DNA from: an uncultured Desulfobacterium sp. | Lineage (GTDB): Bacteria > Desulfobacterota > Desulfobacteria > Desulfobacterales > Desulfobacteraceae | Assembly: GCA_937124525.1 (NCBI GenBank) | Contig: CAKZLA010000042.1 | Location: 1 to 33,748 of the forward strand | Reading direction: 5' to 3' | DNA: 33,748 nt | Shown here: positions 8,111 to 15,125 of the stretch, one piece after another | Numbering within the stretch: position 1 is the stretch's first letter | How the letters are laid out: each line of letters starts with the position of its first letter | Notes under the pieces: model-generated | Database searches by the model: none | The model's input: only the letters and a program-made list of their open reading frames with translations | What the model was told of the DNA's origin: nothing | Translations under genes and position numbers: made by a program

Positions 8111-8164
8111 CCCAGAACCCAGAACCCAGAACCCAGAACCCAGAACCCAGAACCCAGAACCCAG
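8111..8164. repeat. Tandem heptamer tract (CCCAGAA), 7.7 copies
   Basis: Seven perfect copies of CCCAGAA plus CCCAG in direct tandem, 42 bp before the proC start. On the other strand the unit reads GTTCTGG, related to the degenerate heptamers at 22626-22653 and 32644-32665. It resembles the short tandemly repeated heptanucleotides known from cyanobacteria. It contains no spacers, so it is not a CRISPR array. Confidence 0.9.
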
Positions 8165-8205
8165 TATAAAAAACATATTACGTTGAACAAAGGAAGATAT
8201 CAACC

Positions 8206-9057
8206 ATGCTGCAAAAAAAAAAAATTGGATTCATCGGAAGCGGAAATATGGGGGAAGCCCTGATCAGCGGGCTTGTCCTATCCAAGGCAACCCGGCCTGA
8301 AAATATCATCTGCTCTGATATCAGAGAAGAGCCCCTGGAGGAAATCAAAGAAAAATACGGCATCCAGACCACCACAGACAACATGAAAGTCGTGGAACAA
8401 TCCGACATTATCATCTATGCCACAAAACCCCAGATCCTTGCATCGGTACTCAAGCAAACCGCCTCCGGTCTGGACACCTCCAAGCTCATCATCTCCATTG
8501 CCGCAGGTGTACCCCTTGCGGCCATTGCAGCAGGACTTGGAAAGGAACTTCGGCTCATCCGGGTCATGCCAAACATCTGTGCCTTTGTAAAAGAAAGTGC
8601 CACAGCCATTGCTGCGGGCAAACATGTTATTCCCGGGGACATTGATCTTGCCAAAGCCATTTTTGATTCCGTGGGAATCAGTGTCTTTATCCAGGAAAAC
8701 ACCTTGATGGACGCCTTTACCGGTCTCAGTGGCAGCGGCCCTGCTTATATTTTCATGATCGTTGATGCCATGGCCGATGCAGGTGTCAAAATGGGACTAT
8801 CCCGCAAAGACTCTTTGTTATTGTCTACACAGACGGTGCTGGGGGCGGCCAAACTTCTTCTCGAATCAGATGAACATCCCGGCCAGCTCAAGGACCGGGT
8901 AACCTCCCCGGGCGGCACTGCCATTGCCGGCATCCATACCCTGGAACAAGGGGGCCTTCGAACCACGATGATCAATGCCATTGAGGCTGCCACAAAGCGA
9001 TCCGTTGAGTTGGGAAGCAACATGGTAAAGCAATTTGAAGAAAACGGATTAGGTTAA
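8206..9057 (+). CDS. proC: Pyrroline-5-carboxylate reductase (ProC)
   Basis: Catalyses the last step of proline synthesis, NAD(P)H-dependent reduction of pyrroline-5-carboxylate to L-proline, in the cytoplasm. The N-terminal Rossmann motif GFIGSGNMGEALISGL (about 7-22) binds the cofactor. The middle has IIYATKPQ and IISIAAGVP, then RVMPNICAFV. The C-terminal dimerisation and substrate region shows FTGLSGSGPAYIFMIVDAMADAG and VTSPGGTAIAGIHTLEQGG, both diagnostic. Length (283 aa) is slightly above the usual 265-275. The ATG start is preceded by GGAAG. Single gene; its only unusual aspect is the heptamer tract in the leader. Confidence 0.96.
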   Translation: MLQKKKIGFIGSGNMGEALISGLVLSKATRPENIICSDIREEPLEEIKEKYGIQTTTDNMKVVEQSDIIIYATKPQILASVLKQTASGLDTSKLIISIAAGVPLAAIAAGLGKELRLIRVMPNICAFVKESATAIAAGKHVIPGDIDLAKAIFDSVGISVFIQENTLMDAFTGLSGSGPAYIFMIVDAMADAGVKMGLSRKDSLLLSTQTVLGAAKLLLESDEHPGQLKDRVTSPGGTAIAGIHTLEQGGLRTTMINAIEAATKRSVELGSNMVKQFEENGLG

Positions 9058-9085
9058 TCATTATCCATGTGCCATGGACGTATTC

Positions 9086-9172
9086 ATTCAACTTTTGGGG
9101 TCAGCATTTCGGGGTAAAGTCCATGAACTCTTGGATACTGATGGCCCGACAATGAGGCCCGAAAAGTTGAAT
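9086..9172. repeat. 87-bp palindrome between convergent genes, overlapping a stop codon
   Basis: ATTCAACTTTT (9086-9096) and AAAAGTTGAAT (9162-9172) are perfect 11-bp inverted ends, followed inward by partly matching GGGG/CCCG. The right end overlaps the first base of the TAA of the HEAT-like gene. Inner ATGGAC/GTCCAT could also pair. It may act as a bidirectional terminator between proC and the minus-strand pair, or be another mobile palindrome; no second copy was seen in the window. Confidence 0.45.
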
Positions 9173-9630
9173 TATTCGTCAGCCATGACGTCGGGGTGTG
9201 CTGCTGTCACCCGTTGGATGGCCCAGATGGCCCCCTGACGTAAGGGTTCATATTCTAAAAAATTTCCCTGGCTGTCCACGTAGGAGAGCAAAAGATTACG
9301 ATACTCCCGGGCAAAATTCTTATTTAAGGCCATGATTTCACCCATGGCCTCGGGGGCACCCCAGCCGATCCCACCGGATTCATCATTGAGACTCCACATG
9401 AGACGACGCATGATAATCCGGGCCGATTCGGGCTTATTCTCATAAATTTGTAAAACCACCCGTCCCATGGCAGTAACCGCCCGCCATTTCACGGCTTCCG
9501 TGGTGTGTTGAATATAGGTAAATAATGCATTCACCGATTTTCCAGGGGGCAGTTCAAGTATGCCTGAAAGAGAGTGGATTTCATCTTCCATGCAAAGCAA
9601 CTCATACACCGTCTGTTTCATTTGTCTCAT
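9172..9630 (-). CDS. DVU0298-like small HEAT-repeat-type protein
   Basis: 152 residues resembling a conserved family of sulfate reducers (Desulfovibrio DVU0298 type). Recognisable blocks are PGKSVNALFTYIQHTTEAVKW, RAVTAMGRVV, ESARIIMRRLMWSLNDESG, GIGWGAPEAMGEIMA, NLLLSYVDSQGNFLEYEPL and RQGAIWAIQRV. The helical repeats resemble HEAT/PBS-lyase repeats that serve as protein-binding scaffolds; no enzymatic motif is seen. The ATG start at 9630 lies inside the ferredoxin gene and is preceded by AGGAG at 15 nt; ATG 9621 is an alternative. The 29-bp overlap implies translational coupling with the ferredoxin, which suggests that the two proteins act together. Function unknown. Confidence 0.75.
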   Translation of the reverse strand: MRQMKQTVYELLCMEDEIHSLSGILELPPGKSVNALFTYIQHTTEAVKWRAVTAMGRVVLQIYENKPESARIIMRRLMWSLNDESGGIGWGAPEAMGEIMALNKNFAREYRNLLLSYVDSQGNFLEYEPLRQGAIWAIQRVTAAHPDVMADE

Positions 9631-9814
9631 CCCATGAGATACAGTCTCCTCTACAATTGTTAATTGCTTCGATGATCTCAGCTTCAGTGGCACCGGAAAG
9701 GCATTCTGCCACCTCCATATACCCTGCACTGTTTTTAATGAACACGTCGGGGCAAATATCCTCACAGATATCACACAGCACGCATTCTCCCAGATCAATC
9801 ACAGGTTTTTTCAT
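9602..9814 (-). CDS. Single-cluster [4Fe-4S] ferredoxin, Desulfovibrio type
   Basis: A 70-residue acidic electron carrier. CVLCDICEDICPDVF gives the CxxCxxC ligands plus the Cys-Pro that in D. gigas ferredoxin forms a disulfide; a later Cys (AECLSG) matches its partner, and NNCRGDCISW supplies the fourth cluster ligand. Here the usual Pro after that ligand is Arg. One [4Fe-4S] cluster is expected, possibly convertible to [3Fe-4S]. The ATG at 9814 is chosen for the GGAGGAGG ribosome site 5-6 nt upstream; the open frame further upstream lacks one. The end overlaps the HEAT-like gene by 29 bp. Confidence 0.88.
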   Translation of the reverse strand: MKKPVIDLGECVLCDICEDICPDVFIKNSAGYMEVAECLSGATEAEIIEAINNCRGDCISWDETNETDGV

Positions 9815-9974
9815 ATTTGCCTCCTCCGGCACCCCATCCCGCCCTTTAAGATAATTTCTATAAAAAAGCTTAGCTCTGTGAGAACGGACAAGGTCAGCCC
9901 GACGTCTCCTCAAAAACGCCAGAGTTGTGATCTGTCAATGACCATTGACATGAGCTATCCCCATTTTTTACGCA

Positions 9975-10016
9975 AAAAGGGCGCTGAACAAAAAAAATAC
10001 AAGACAGCGCCCTTTT
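9975..10016 (-). terminator. Strong intrinsic terminator hairpin
   Basis: AAAAGGGCGCTG (9975-9986) and CAGCGCCCTTTT (10005-10016) form a perfect 12-bp stem with an 18-nt A/T-rich loop. Read on the minus strand the stem ends in TTTTT, as in a rho-independent terminator; on the plus strand it also ends in TTTT. The nearest minus-strand gene, rubrerythrin, stops 208 bp earlier, so it may end that transcript or that of a small RNA. The 410-bp gap 9815-10224 otherwise holds no gene. Confidence 0.7.
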
Positions 10017-10224
10017 CTTACTTAATACTTTTTGTAAATCATCCCATGAATCATTTGACCCTGATCATTGAAACATGAGTGTTATTATCTGCAATTCTCT
10101 CATTTTTTCAGAACCTGTTGAATTTATTAATACCAAAAAGTTAGATATCAAAAAATCATGCTAATATTTTGTTTTGATTACAGCGTGTTATAAAAATGAG
10201 TGAAAAGGGGGTTATTAAACATAA

Positions 10225-10773
10225 CTATGATTTAAAATGACGCTTCAAAAGGCCCTGAAAAGCCATGCCATGACGTGCTTCATCCTTGCACATTTCATGG
10301 ACGGTGTCATGAATGGCATCCAGACCCAGCTCTTTTGCCCGGGTGGCAATGGCTTTTTTGCCTTTGCAGGCACCATTTTCAGCGGCTACCCTGGCAATAA
10401 GATTTTCTTTTGTGTCGCCCACCAACACTTCACCCAGAAGCTCTGCAAATTTAGCGGCATGTTCTGCCTCTTCCCAGGCAATTCTTTTGTAGGCTTCAGC
10501 CACTTCAGGATAGCCTTCCCGATCCGCCTGGCGACTCATGGCAATATACATCCCAACCTCGGTACATTCACCGGCAAAATTCTCCCGGAGACCCTGGAGA
10601 ATCTCTTCATCCACACCTTTGGCAACACCCACCACATGACCATCTGCCCACTCAAACTCACCGGTTTCCATCACACTGAATTTTTCCTGGGCTGCGCCAC
10701 ACTGGGGGCATTTTTCCGGAGCACTTTCACCTTCATGAACATAACCGCATACCGCACAACTATACTTTGCCAT
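10225..10773 (-). CDS. Rubrerythrin with N-terminal rubredoxin domain (reverse type)
   Basis: Cytoplasmic peroxidase that protects anaerobes, reducing hydrogen peroxide with electrons from NADH-linked rubredoxin systems. The rubredoxin-like Fe(Cys)4 site is at the N-terminus (CAVCGY, residues 6-11, and CPQCG, 22-26), before the four-helix diiron domain. This is the reversed domain order typical of clostridial and deltaproteobacterial enzymes. Diiron ligands are seen in [13 protein letters not shown], the ExxH of [10 protein letters not shown], and the ExxxH-like [11 protein letters not shown]. 182 aa. ATG start with AGGAA 8 nt upstream. It follows the 84-aa gene by only 3 bp. The rubredoxin at 14782 may be its partner. 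Confidence 0.92.
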   Translation of the reverse strand: MAKYSCAVCGYVHEGESAPEKCPQCGAAQEKFSVMETGEFEWADGHVVGVAKGVDEEILQGLRENFAGECTEVGMYIAMSRQADREGYPEVAEAYKRIAWEEAEHAAKFAELLGEVLVGDTKENLIARVAAENGACKGKKAIATRAKELGLDAIHDTVHEMCKDEARHGMAFQGLLKRHFKS

Positions 10774-10776
10774 TCG

Positions 10777-11031
10777 TTATAATTCCTTTACTGTATTGTT
10801 AGTTTTGATTTTTTCTTTGGTTGGTTTTTCCCACCACCCTTTGCTTATATGAGCTTGCTTCTCCCGCAATGCCAACCTCTTCAGCTTATACCCCGCGTCA
10901 AGAAGTGTGCCGTAAAGAACGCCACAACTACTATCTTCCCTGGCTTCATCACCCTGGTGCGCCAGCAGAATCATCTTTTCTGCCAGATCCAGGGTTTTTT
11001 GAATATTTCGATCACATTTCTTTTTCAGCAT
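10777..11031 (-). CDS. Small conserved-looking protein coupled to rubrerythrin
   Basis: 84 residues, unrecognised. A mainly helical basic protein with a central SSCGVLYGTLLDAGYKLKRLA segment, a single Cys and a Lys-rich tail; no signal peptide or membrane helix. It is the first gene of the rubrerythrin unit, and its TAA lies 3 bp before the rubrerythrin ATG, so the two must be co-transcribed and probably translationally coupled. A role in peroxide defence is suggested by position alone. The ribosome site is weak (GGAG about 13 nt away). Codon use looks like that of neighbouring genes. Confidence 0.6.
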   Translation of the reverse strand: MLKKKCDRNIQKTLDLAEKMILLAHQGDEAREDSSCGVLYGTLLDAGYKLKRLALREKQAHISKGWWEKPTKEKIKTNNTVKEL

Positions 11032-11377
11032 TGGAAAGAAGCTCTCCCATAATATTTTTTCACAAAAAATCTAAAAAATTCATATGCAGTATTCGTACCA
11101 AAATCAAAAACAAAATTTAATAAAACACCTTAATTGGCATTTTAGGAAACAATTCCTGCCCCCTACTCGTTATCCATTCTAAACTGACTGGGTATCCAAC
11201 ATGCAACCCAGGCCAAGCCCTTCTCTCGTATGTCTGGAGTTATGATCAAGCCCTTGACTTGATAGACATAAATATTTGAGACACCCCTGCCCCATTGAGA
11301 CATTTATGTTGACACATAGCAACCACTTACTGCCCCATACAAAAGGCCTTGGGACAAAATTCAATATTCACAAAACG

Positions 11378-11393
11378 TGGCACAACGTTTGCT
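11378..11393 (+). promoter_or_regulatory. Sigma-54 (RpoN) -24/-12 promoter for the cyd unit
   Basis: TGGCACAACGTTTGCT matches the RpoN consensus TGGCAC-N5-TTGC(A/T) at every defined position. Transcription should start near 11404, giving a leader of about 130 nt before the small winged-helix gene and cydAB. Such promoters need an ATP-dependent enhancer-binding protein; none is encoded in this window. The 150-bp stretch upstream is where activator sites would be expected. Confidence 0.75.
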
Positions 11394-11442
11394 TATCATT
11401 CTAAAAAAAGCAAACAGGATTACTCGATGATCCCCTTTGTAT

Positions 11443-11481
11443 AGGTATGTATCTGGGAAACCTCAGCCCTGAAAGCGGGCT
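11443..11481 (+). promoter_or_regulatory. Structured 5' leader of the cyd transcript
   Basis: Two adjacent short stems, AGGT/ACCT (11443-11463) and AGCCC/GGGCT (11465-11481), lie in the predicted RpoN transcript 50-90 nt before the winged-helix start codon. They match no riboswitch class known to me. They could be a protein-binding or stability element. Confidence 0.25.
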
Positions 11482-11532
11482 CATGGAGTAGTCAAAAAAT
11501 TAAACGAGCGTACTTAATTTAGAGGATAAAAC

Positions 11533-11712
11533 ATGGAAGCAAAAATTATTGAAGCAATGAAAAAAGCCGGAAAACCTGTTCGCCCAGGTGAAATTGCCAA
11601 AGAACTGGACATGGACAGCAAGGAAATTTCAAAAATTATCGCCAGACTGAAAAAAACCGGTGATGTGATTTCCCCCAAAAGATGCTATTATTCTCTTCCA
11701 GAACAGTCATAA
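11533..11712 (+). CDS. 59-residue winged-helix DNA-binding protein
   Basis: Sequence begins MEAKIIEAMKKAGKPVRPGE and ends RCYYSLPEQS. It is a minimal winged helix: helix 1 (AKIIEAMKKAG), helix-turn-helix (PVRPGEIAKELDMDSKEISKIIARLKK) and the beta wing (GDVISPKRCYYSL). Such small proteins resemble stand-alone MarR/ArsR-type DNA-binding domains. Ribosome site AGAGG about 7 nt before ATG. It is the first gene after the RpoN promoter and lies 64 bp before cydA, so it is an obvious candidate regulator of the oxidase, perhaps autoregulatory. The one Cys (in KRCYY) could be redox-responsive, but this is speculation. Confidence 0.7.
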   Translation: MEAKIIEAMKKAGKPVRPGEIAKELDMDSKEISKIIARLKKTGDVISPKRCYYSLPEQS

Positions 11713-11776
11713 TCGTTATATATATGTAAACTGAAACAGTATTAGCATTTTGTCTTTAACCACTTGGGAGGATATT

Positions 11777-13087
11777 ATGGATCCTGTTCTACTTTCCCGG
11801 CTGCAGTTTGCCGCTGCAACCATGTTTCATTTTCTTTTTGTCCCTTTAACATTGGGGCTTTCCATTATTATTGCTTATATGGAAACCCAATACGCCCGAA
11901 CCGGTGATAAGGTTTACCTGAAGATGACAAAGTTCTGGGGAAAACTTTTTCTCATCAACTTTGCCGTGGGTGTTGTCACTGGTATCACTTTGGAGTTCCA
12001 GTTTGGTACCAATTGGTCCCGATATTCTGAATTTGTGGGGGATGTGTTTGGCTCACTGCTTGCCATTGAAGCATCTGTTGCATTCTTTTTAGAATCCACC
12101 TTCATCGGCATCTGGGTATTTGGATGGAACAAAATGTCTGCCAAAGCCCATGCAGGCGTGATGTGGATGGTGGCCATTGGGGGTAATATTTCCGCTGTGT
12201 GGATTTTAACAGCCAACGGATTCATGCAGCATCCTGTGGGCTATACCATCCGCAACGGACGTGCGGAAATGACCGATTTCTTTGCACTTCTGTTCAACAA
12301 GTTCAGCCTGCTTGAAATTGCCCACATGCTTCCATCTGCCATGCTGTTGGGTGCTTTCTTTGTGATGGGCATCAGTGCCTATCATCTCTTAAAGAAACAA
12401 CACATTGATTTTGCCACCCGTTCATTTAAAATAGCCTTGGTTTTTGGCATTGTCGCCTCCTTTGGCGTGGGAATGACCGGTGATTTCCACGGCACCCATG
12501 TGGCAGAGGTTCAGCCTGCCAAACTGGCAGCCATGGAAGCCCATTGGGAAACCCAGAGCAATGCACCCATTGTTCTTTTTGCCATTCCCGATGAGAAAAA
12601 CGGCAAAAACCTTGTGGAATTTGGCTCCATCCCAGGTATCTTAAGCTTCCTTGGTTACCATGATTTCAATGCCGTGGTAAAAGGAATCAATGATTTCCCC
12701 AAAGACGAAAGACCCCCGGTGTGGATTACCTTTGCCGCTTTCCGAGTCATGGTTCTTCTGGGAACCATTTTCATTCTCCAGATGATCTATGGATGGACAA
12801 GAAGAAACAAACTCCTGGAATCACCCAAATTTCTCACCATGATGCTCTACTCCATCCCCCTTCCCTACATCGCCATCCAGGCGGGCTGGGTGCTGGCGGA
12901 AGTGGGTCGGCAGCCCTGGATCGTCTATGGTCTGATGAAAACCTCGGATGCAGCCTCCCCCGTCATGGGATACCAAGTTATGATCTCCCTGGTTGCCTTC
13001 CTGGTGATATATGGCCTGCTGGGCGGCGTTGGATTTTATCTCATTGGTAAACACGCAAGAAAAGGTCCCGTCTCTGAAAAGGCGTGA
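11777..13087 (+). CDS. cydA: Cytochrome bd ubiquinol oxidase subunit I (CydA)
   Basis: Catalytic subunit of the quinol:O2 oxidoreductase in the cytoplasmic membrane, holding hemes b558, b595 and d. Heme ligand candidates: His18 (TMFHFLFVP), His183 (EIAHMLPSA) and Met325 (FRVMVLLG). The conserved acidic pair lies in IEASVAFFLEST (about residues 98 and 106), and the C-terminal signature is GWVLAEVGRQPWIVYG. The Q-loop after GDFHGTHVAEVQPAK is short, and the 436-residue length fits the short-loop (S) subtype, versus about 520 in E. coli. ATG at 11777 is preceded by GGGAGG at 5 nt; an upstream TTG in frame (11750) is less likely. In an anaerobe it most likely scavenges oxygen. Confidence 0.96.
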   Translation: MDPVLLSRLQFAAATMFHFLFVPLTLGLSIIIAYMETQYARTGDKVYLKMTKFWGKLFLINFAVGVVTGITLEFQFGTNWSRYSEFVGDVFGSLLAIEASVAFFLESTFIGIWVFGWNKMSAKAHAGVMWMVAIGGNISAVWILTANGFMQHPVGYTIRNGRAEMTDFFALLFNKFSLLEIAHMLPSAMLLGAFFVMGISAYHLLKKQHIDFATRSFKIALVFGIVASFGVGMTGDFHGTHVAEVQPAKLAAMEAHWETQSNAPIVLFAIPDEKNGKNLVEFGSIPGILSFLGYHDFNAVVKGINDFPKDERPPVWITFAAFRVMVLLGTIFILQMIYGWTRRNKLLESPKFLTMMLYSIPLPYIAIQAGWVLAEVGRQPWIVYGLMKTSDAASPVMGYQVMISLVAFLVIYGLLGGVGFYLIGKHARKGPVSEKA

Positions 13088-13112
13088 TTTCCCAATTATT
13101 TAAGCAATGATA

Positions 13113-13149
13113 TTGCCGGAAAACATCCAGATCACCACCAAACCGGCAA
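13113..13149 (+). promoter_or_regulatory. Intercistronic hairpin between cydA and cydB
   Basis: TTGCCGG (13113-13119) and CCGGCAA (13143-13149) are perfect inverted repeats in the 95-bp cydA-cydB gap, followed by CCGCTTTTT. It could stabilise or partly terminate the cydA message and tune subunit ratio. No separate promoter was recognised before cydB. Confidence 0.35.
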
Positions 13150-13182
13150 CCGCTTTTTGATAAAAAAACAGGAGTTAAAATT

Positions 13183-14199
13183 ATGGTTTTGGAAACAATA
13201 TGGTTTTTTATTTGGGGCCTTTTGTGGGCGGTTTTTTTCATGACAGACGGATTTGATTTCGGTGTGGGTACCCTTTACCCCTTTCTGGGGAAAACAGAAG
13301 AAGACAAACGGGCCATGATCAACTCCATCGGCCCATTCTGGGATGGCAATGAAGTGTGGCTCATCACCGCCGGTGGCGTGACTTTTGCCGCCTTTCCCAA
13401 GGTATATGCAGTTATGTTCTCCACCCTTTATACACCGCTTCTGCTGATTTTATTTGCATTGATTTTAAGGGGGGTTGCCTTTGAATTCCGGGGACAGATT
13501 GACCATCCTGTGTGGAAAAAAATCTGGGACGTCTGCATTTTTGTGGGCAGCTTTACACCGGCCCTGCTTTTTGGGGTGGCCTTTGCCAATATTTTCCGGG
13601 GAATTCCCTTTGATGGCCAGGGACTGTACCATGGTAACATTCTCAAACTTTTAAATCCTTATGGGTTACTGGGCGGCATCCTGTTCCTTTTGCTGTTTGT
13701 CCTCCATGGTGCCAACTGGCTGGCCCTTAAAACCAAGGGAAGAGTAAAGGTGGAAGCTGCAAAGATTGCCGGGAAAATATGGTTGGCCCTGGTACCCGTG
13801 GCAGTGATTTTTCTCGTTGCCAGTAAATTTGCCACCTCTCTTTATGACAACTACCTGGAAATGCCCCAGTTTTTCCTGGTGATCATCCTAAGCGTGGTTG
13901 CCCTGCTCTCTGTGAGATTTTTCCTCTTTGTGGAAGATTATTTCAAGGCATGGTGCGCATCGGCAGTGACCATTGTCAGCTGTACCTTTTTCGGTATTAT
14001 CGGACTGTTTCCAATCTTGTTTCCGTCGCTGCTCAACCCGAAATTCAGCCTAACCGCCTTTAATGCCTCCTCAAGCCCCCTGACCCTGAAGATAATGCTG
14101 TTTGTGGTGGTGGTGTTTATTCCCATTGTCATTGGATATCAAATCTGGGCATATAAGCTGTTTAAGGGTGTAATGCCAGAAGATGAAATGGAGTATTAA
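13183..14199 (+). CDS. cydB: Cytochrome bd ubiquinol oxidase subunit II (CydB)
   Basis: Second structural subunit of the bd oxidase, multi-spanning membrane protein. Diagnostic N-terminal blocks: FFMTDGFDFGVGTLYPFLG and NSIGPFWDGNEVWLITAGG, then FRGQIDHPVWKKIWD. About eight hydrophobic helices; 338 residues, usual for non-enterobacterial CydB. ATG start with AGGAG about 7 nt upstream. No cydX-like micro-ORF or cydCD transporter genes follow. It ends 23 bp before a family A repeat, and no canonical terminator is visible directly after the stop. Confidence 0.95.
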   Translation: MVLETIWFFIWGLLWAVFFMTDGFDFGVGTLYPFLGKTEEDKRAMINSIGPFWDGNEVWLITAGGVTFAAFPKVYAVMFSTLYTPLLLILFALILRGVAFEFRGQIDHPVWKKIWDVCIFVGSFTPALLFGVAFANIFRGIPFDGQGLYHGNILKLLNPYGLLGGILFLLLFVLHGANWLALKTKGRVKVEAAKIAGKIWLALVPVAVIFLVASKFATSLYDNYLEMPQFFLVIILSVVALLSVRFFLFVEDYFKAWCASAVTIVSCTFFGIIGLFPILFPSLLNPKFSLTAFNASSSPLTLKIMLFVVVVFIPIVIGYQIWAYKLFKGVMPEDEMEY

Positions 14200-14221
14200 T
14201 TTTTCAAGACTCCCCCACCCC

Positions 14222-14299
14222 TAACCTGGACAAGCCAGAATCAAAAATGCTTTCTGATTCTCTTGCCAAATAACACGAAAATAAGAGATAAGAATCTAA
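14222..14299 (+). repeat. Dispersed repeat family A, copy 2
   Basis: 78-bp copy, TAACCTGGACAAGCCAGAA to GATAAGAATCTAA, the closest match to copy 1 but without the TGGACA duplication. It lies in the 241-bp gap between cydB and the DUF2892 gene; the remainder of the gap (14300-14440) shows no further feature. Confidence 0.7.
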
Positions 14300-14440
14300 G
14301 GGGACAGGGGAGCCGCCATCGTTGTAATGGATTGATCATAACAACCACAGCCTGCATCTCCCATCCAGGGCGAATGGGCAAAGTTGGAATCAAACCACAA
14401 CCCAAGTAAACAAATGATGTCCCGGATAAAAGGAGTCTTC

Positions 14441-14641
14441 ATGAATATTGATAGAATCATTTTCGCCGTGGCTGGCAGTCTGATCCTTTTGAGCACGATC
14501 ATGGCTGTTCTCCATACCCTTTACTGGCTTTGGTTCACCGCCTTTATCGGGGCCAATATGCTCCAGGCGGCCTTCACGGGCTTCTGCCCCATGGCGGTGA
14601 TTTTGAAAATATTTGGAATTACCCCGGGAAAGGCTTTTTAG
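14441..14641 (+). CDS. DUF2892-like small inner membrane protein
   Basis: 66 residues: MNIDRIIFAVAGSLILLSTI (helix 1) and WFTAFIGANMLQAAFTGFCP (helix 2), ending PMAVILKIFGITPGKAF. This two-helix hairpin with the TGFCPM motif is the domain that follows rhodanese in YgaP and exists alone in many bacteria. The Cys in GFCP is characteristic. Role unproven; often linked to sulfur transfer or redox genes. ATG chosen for AGGAG at 5 nt; a longer in-frame start at 14384 has no ribosome site. Rubredoxin follows 140 bp downstream. Confidence 0.8.
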   Translation: MNIDRIIFAVAGSLILLSTIMAVLHTLYWLWFTAFIGANMLQAAFTGFCPMAVILKIFGITPGKAF

Positions 14642-14781
14642 ATTTCAGGCCTGGACCTTACATCCCCCTTTTGATTTTTTGATTGAGAAGGGGACATTCA
14701 CCGGCAAGATATGATATCATGCCTGCATGGACCACCAAAACCCATGTAAAAATATAAATTGACAAAAAAGGAGAAAGACTG

Positions 14782-14940
14782 ATGGACAAGTACGTATGCG
14801 ATCTTTGCGGTTATGTGTATGACCCGGCAGAAGGTGACGCGGACAATGGTATTGATGCTGGCACAAGCTTTGAGAATCTTCCTGATGACTGGGCATGCCC
14901 CATCTGCGGCGCAGGTAAAGAAGATTTTTCCAAAGAATAG
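14782..14940 (+). CDS. Rubredoxin
   Basis: 52-residue Fe(Cys)4 electron carrier. It has the canonical [14 protein letters not shown] at residues 6-19 and [13 protein letters not shown] at 38-50, the four Cys being 6, 9, 39 and 42; length and spacing are typical. It passes electrons to rubrerythrin, rubredoxin:oxygen oxidoreductase or superoxide reductase in the cytoplasm. Ribosome site AAGGAG with the ATG about 10 nt away. A strong terminator follows within 20 bp, so this is the last gene of its transcript. Confidence 0.96.
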   Translation: MDKYVCDLCGYVYDPAEGDADNGIDAGTSFENLPDDWACPICGAGKEDFSKE

Positions 14941-14960
14941 AGCATTTCAATCATAAAAAA

Positions 14961-14998
14961 AGGTATGACAGAAAATTTCCTGTCATACCTTTTTTTTT
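14961..14998 (+). terminator. Rho-independent terminator after rubredoxin
   Basis: Perfect 11-bp stem AGGTATGACAG (14961-14971) / CTGTCATACCT (14980-14990) with an 8-nt loop, followed by eight further T. The A-run before the stem makes it usable from the other direction too. Confidence 0.92.
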
Positions 14999-15047
14999 GG
15001 TCAGATTATCGCTCCGCCCGGGGCGTTACAAAAAAACGGCAAGAAGC

Positions 15048-15070
15048 CCCCTGAGTCTTTAGCTCAGGGG
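15048..15070 (-). terminator. Hairpin, probable terminator of the DVU0772-like gene
   Basis: CCCCTGAG (15048-15055) / CTCAGGGG (15063-15070) with a 7-nt loop. On the minus strand it lies 56 bp past the stop of the 117-aa gene and is followed, after about 10 nt, by a run of seven T (15031-15037 on the plus strand as A). The gap before the T run makes the assignment tentative. Confidence 0.5.
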
Positions 15071-15125
15071 ATATTGACTTTAAGATTGCTCAAGCAGGGG
15101 AATCATTGGAAATGATCCAGACTCT

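Noticed and set aside
8111..8164. CRISPR array
   Set aside because: Repeats are 7 bp and directly adjacent, without spacers.
11404..11532. Known riboswitch (GEMM, fluoride, THF and others) in the cyd leader
   Set aside because: None of the conserved cores I know for these classes can be placed in the sequence.
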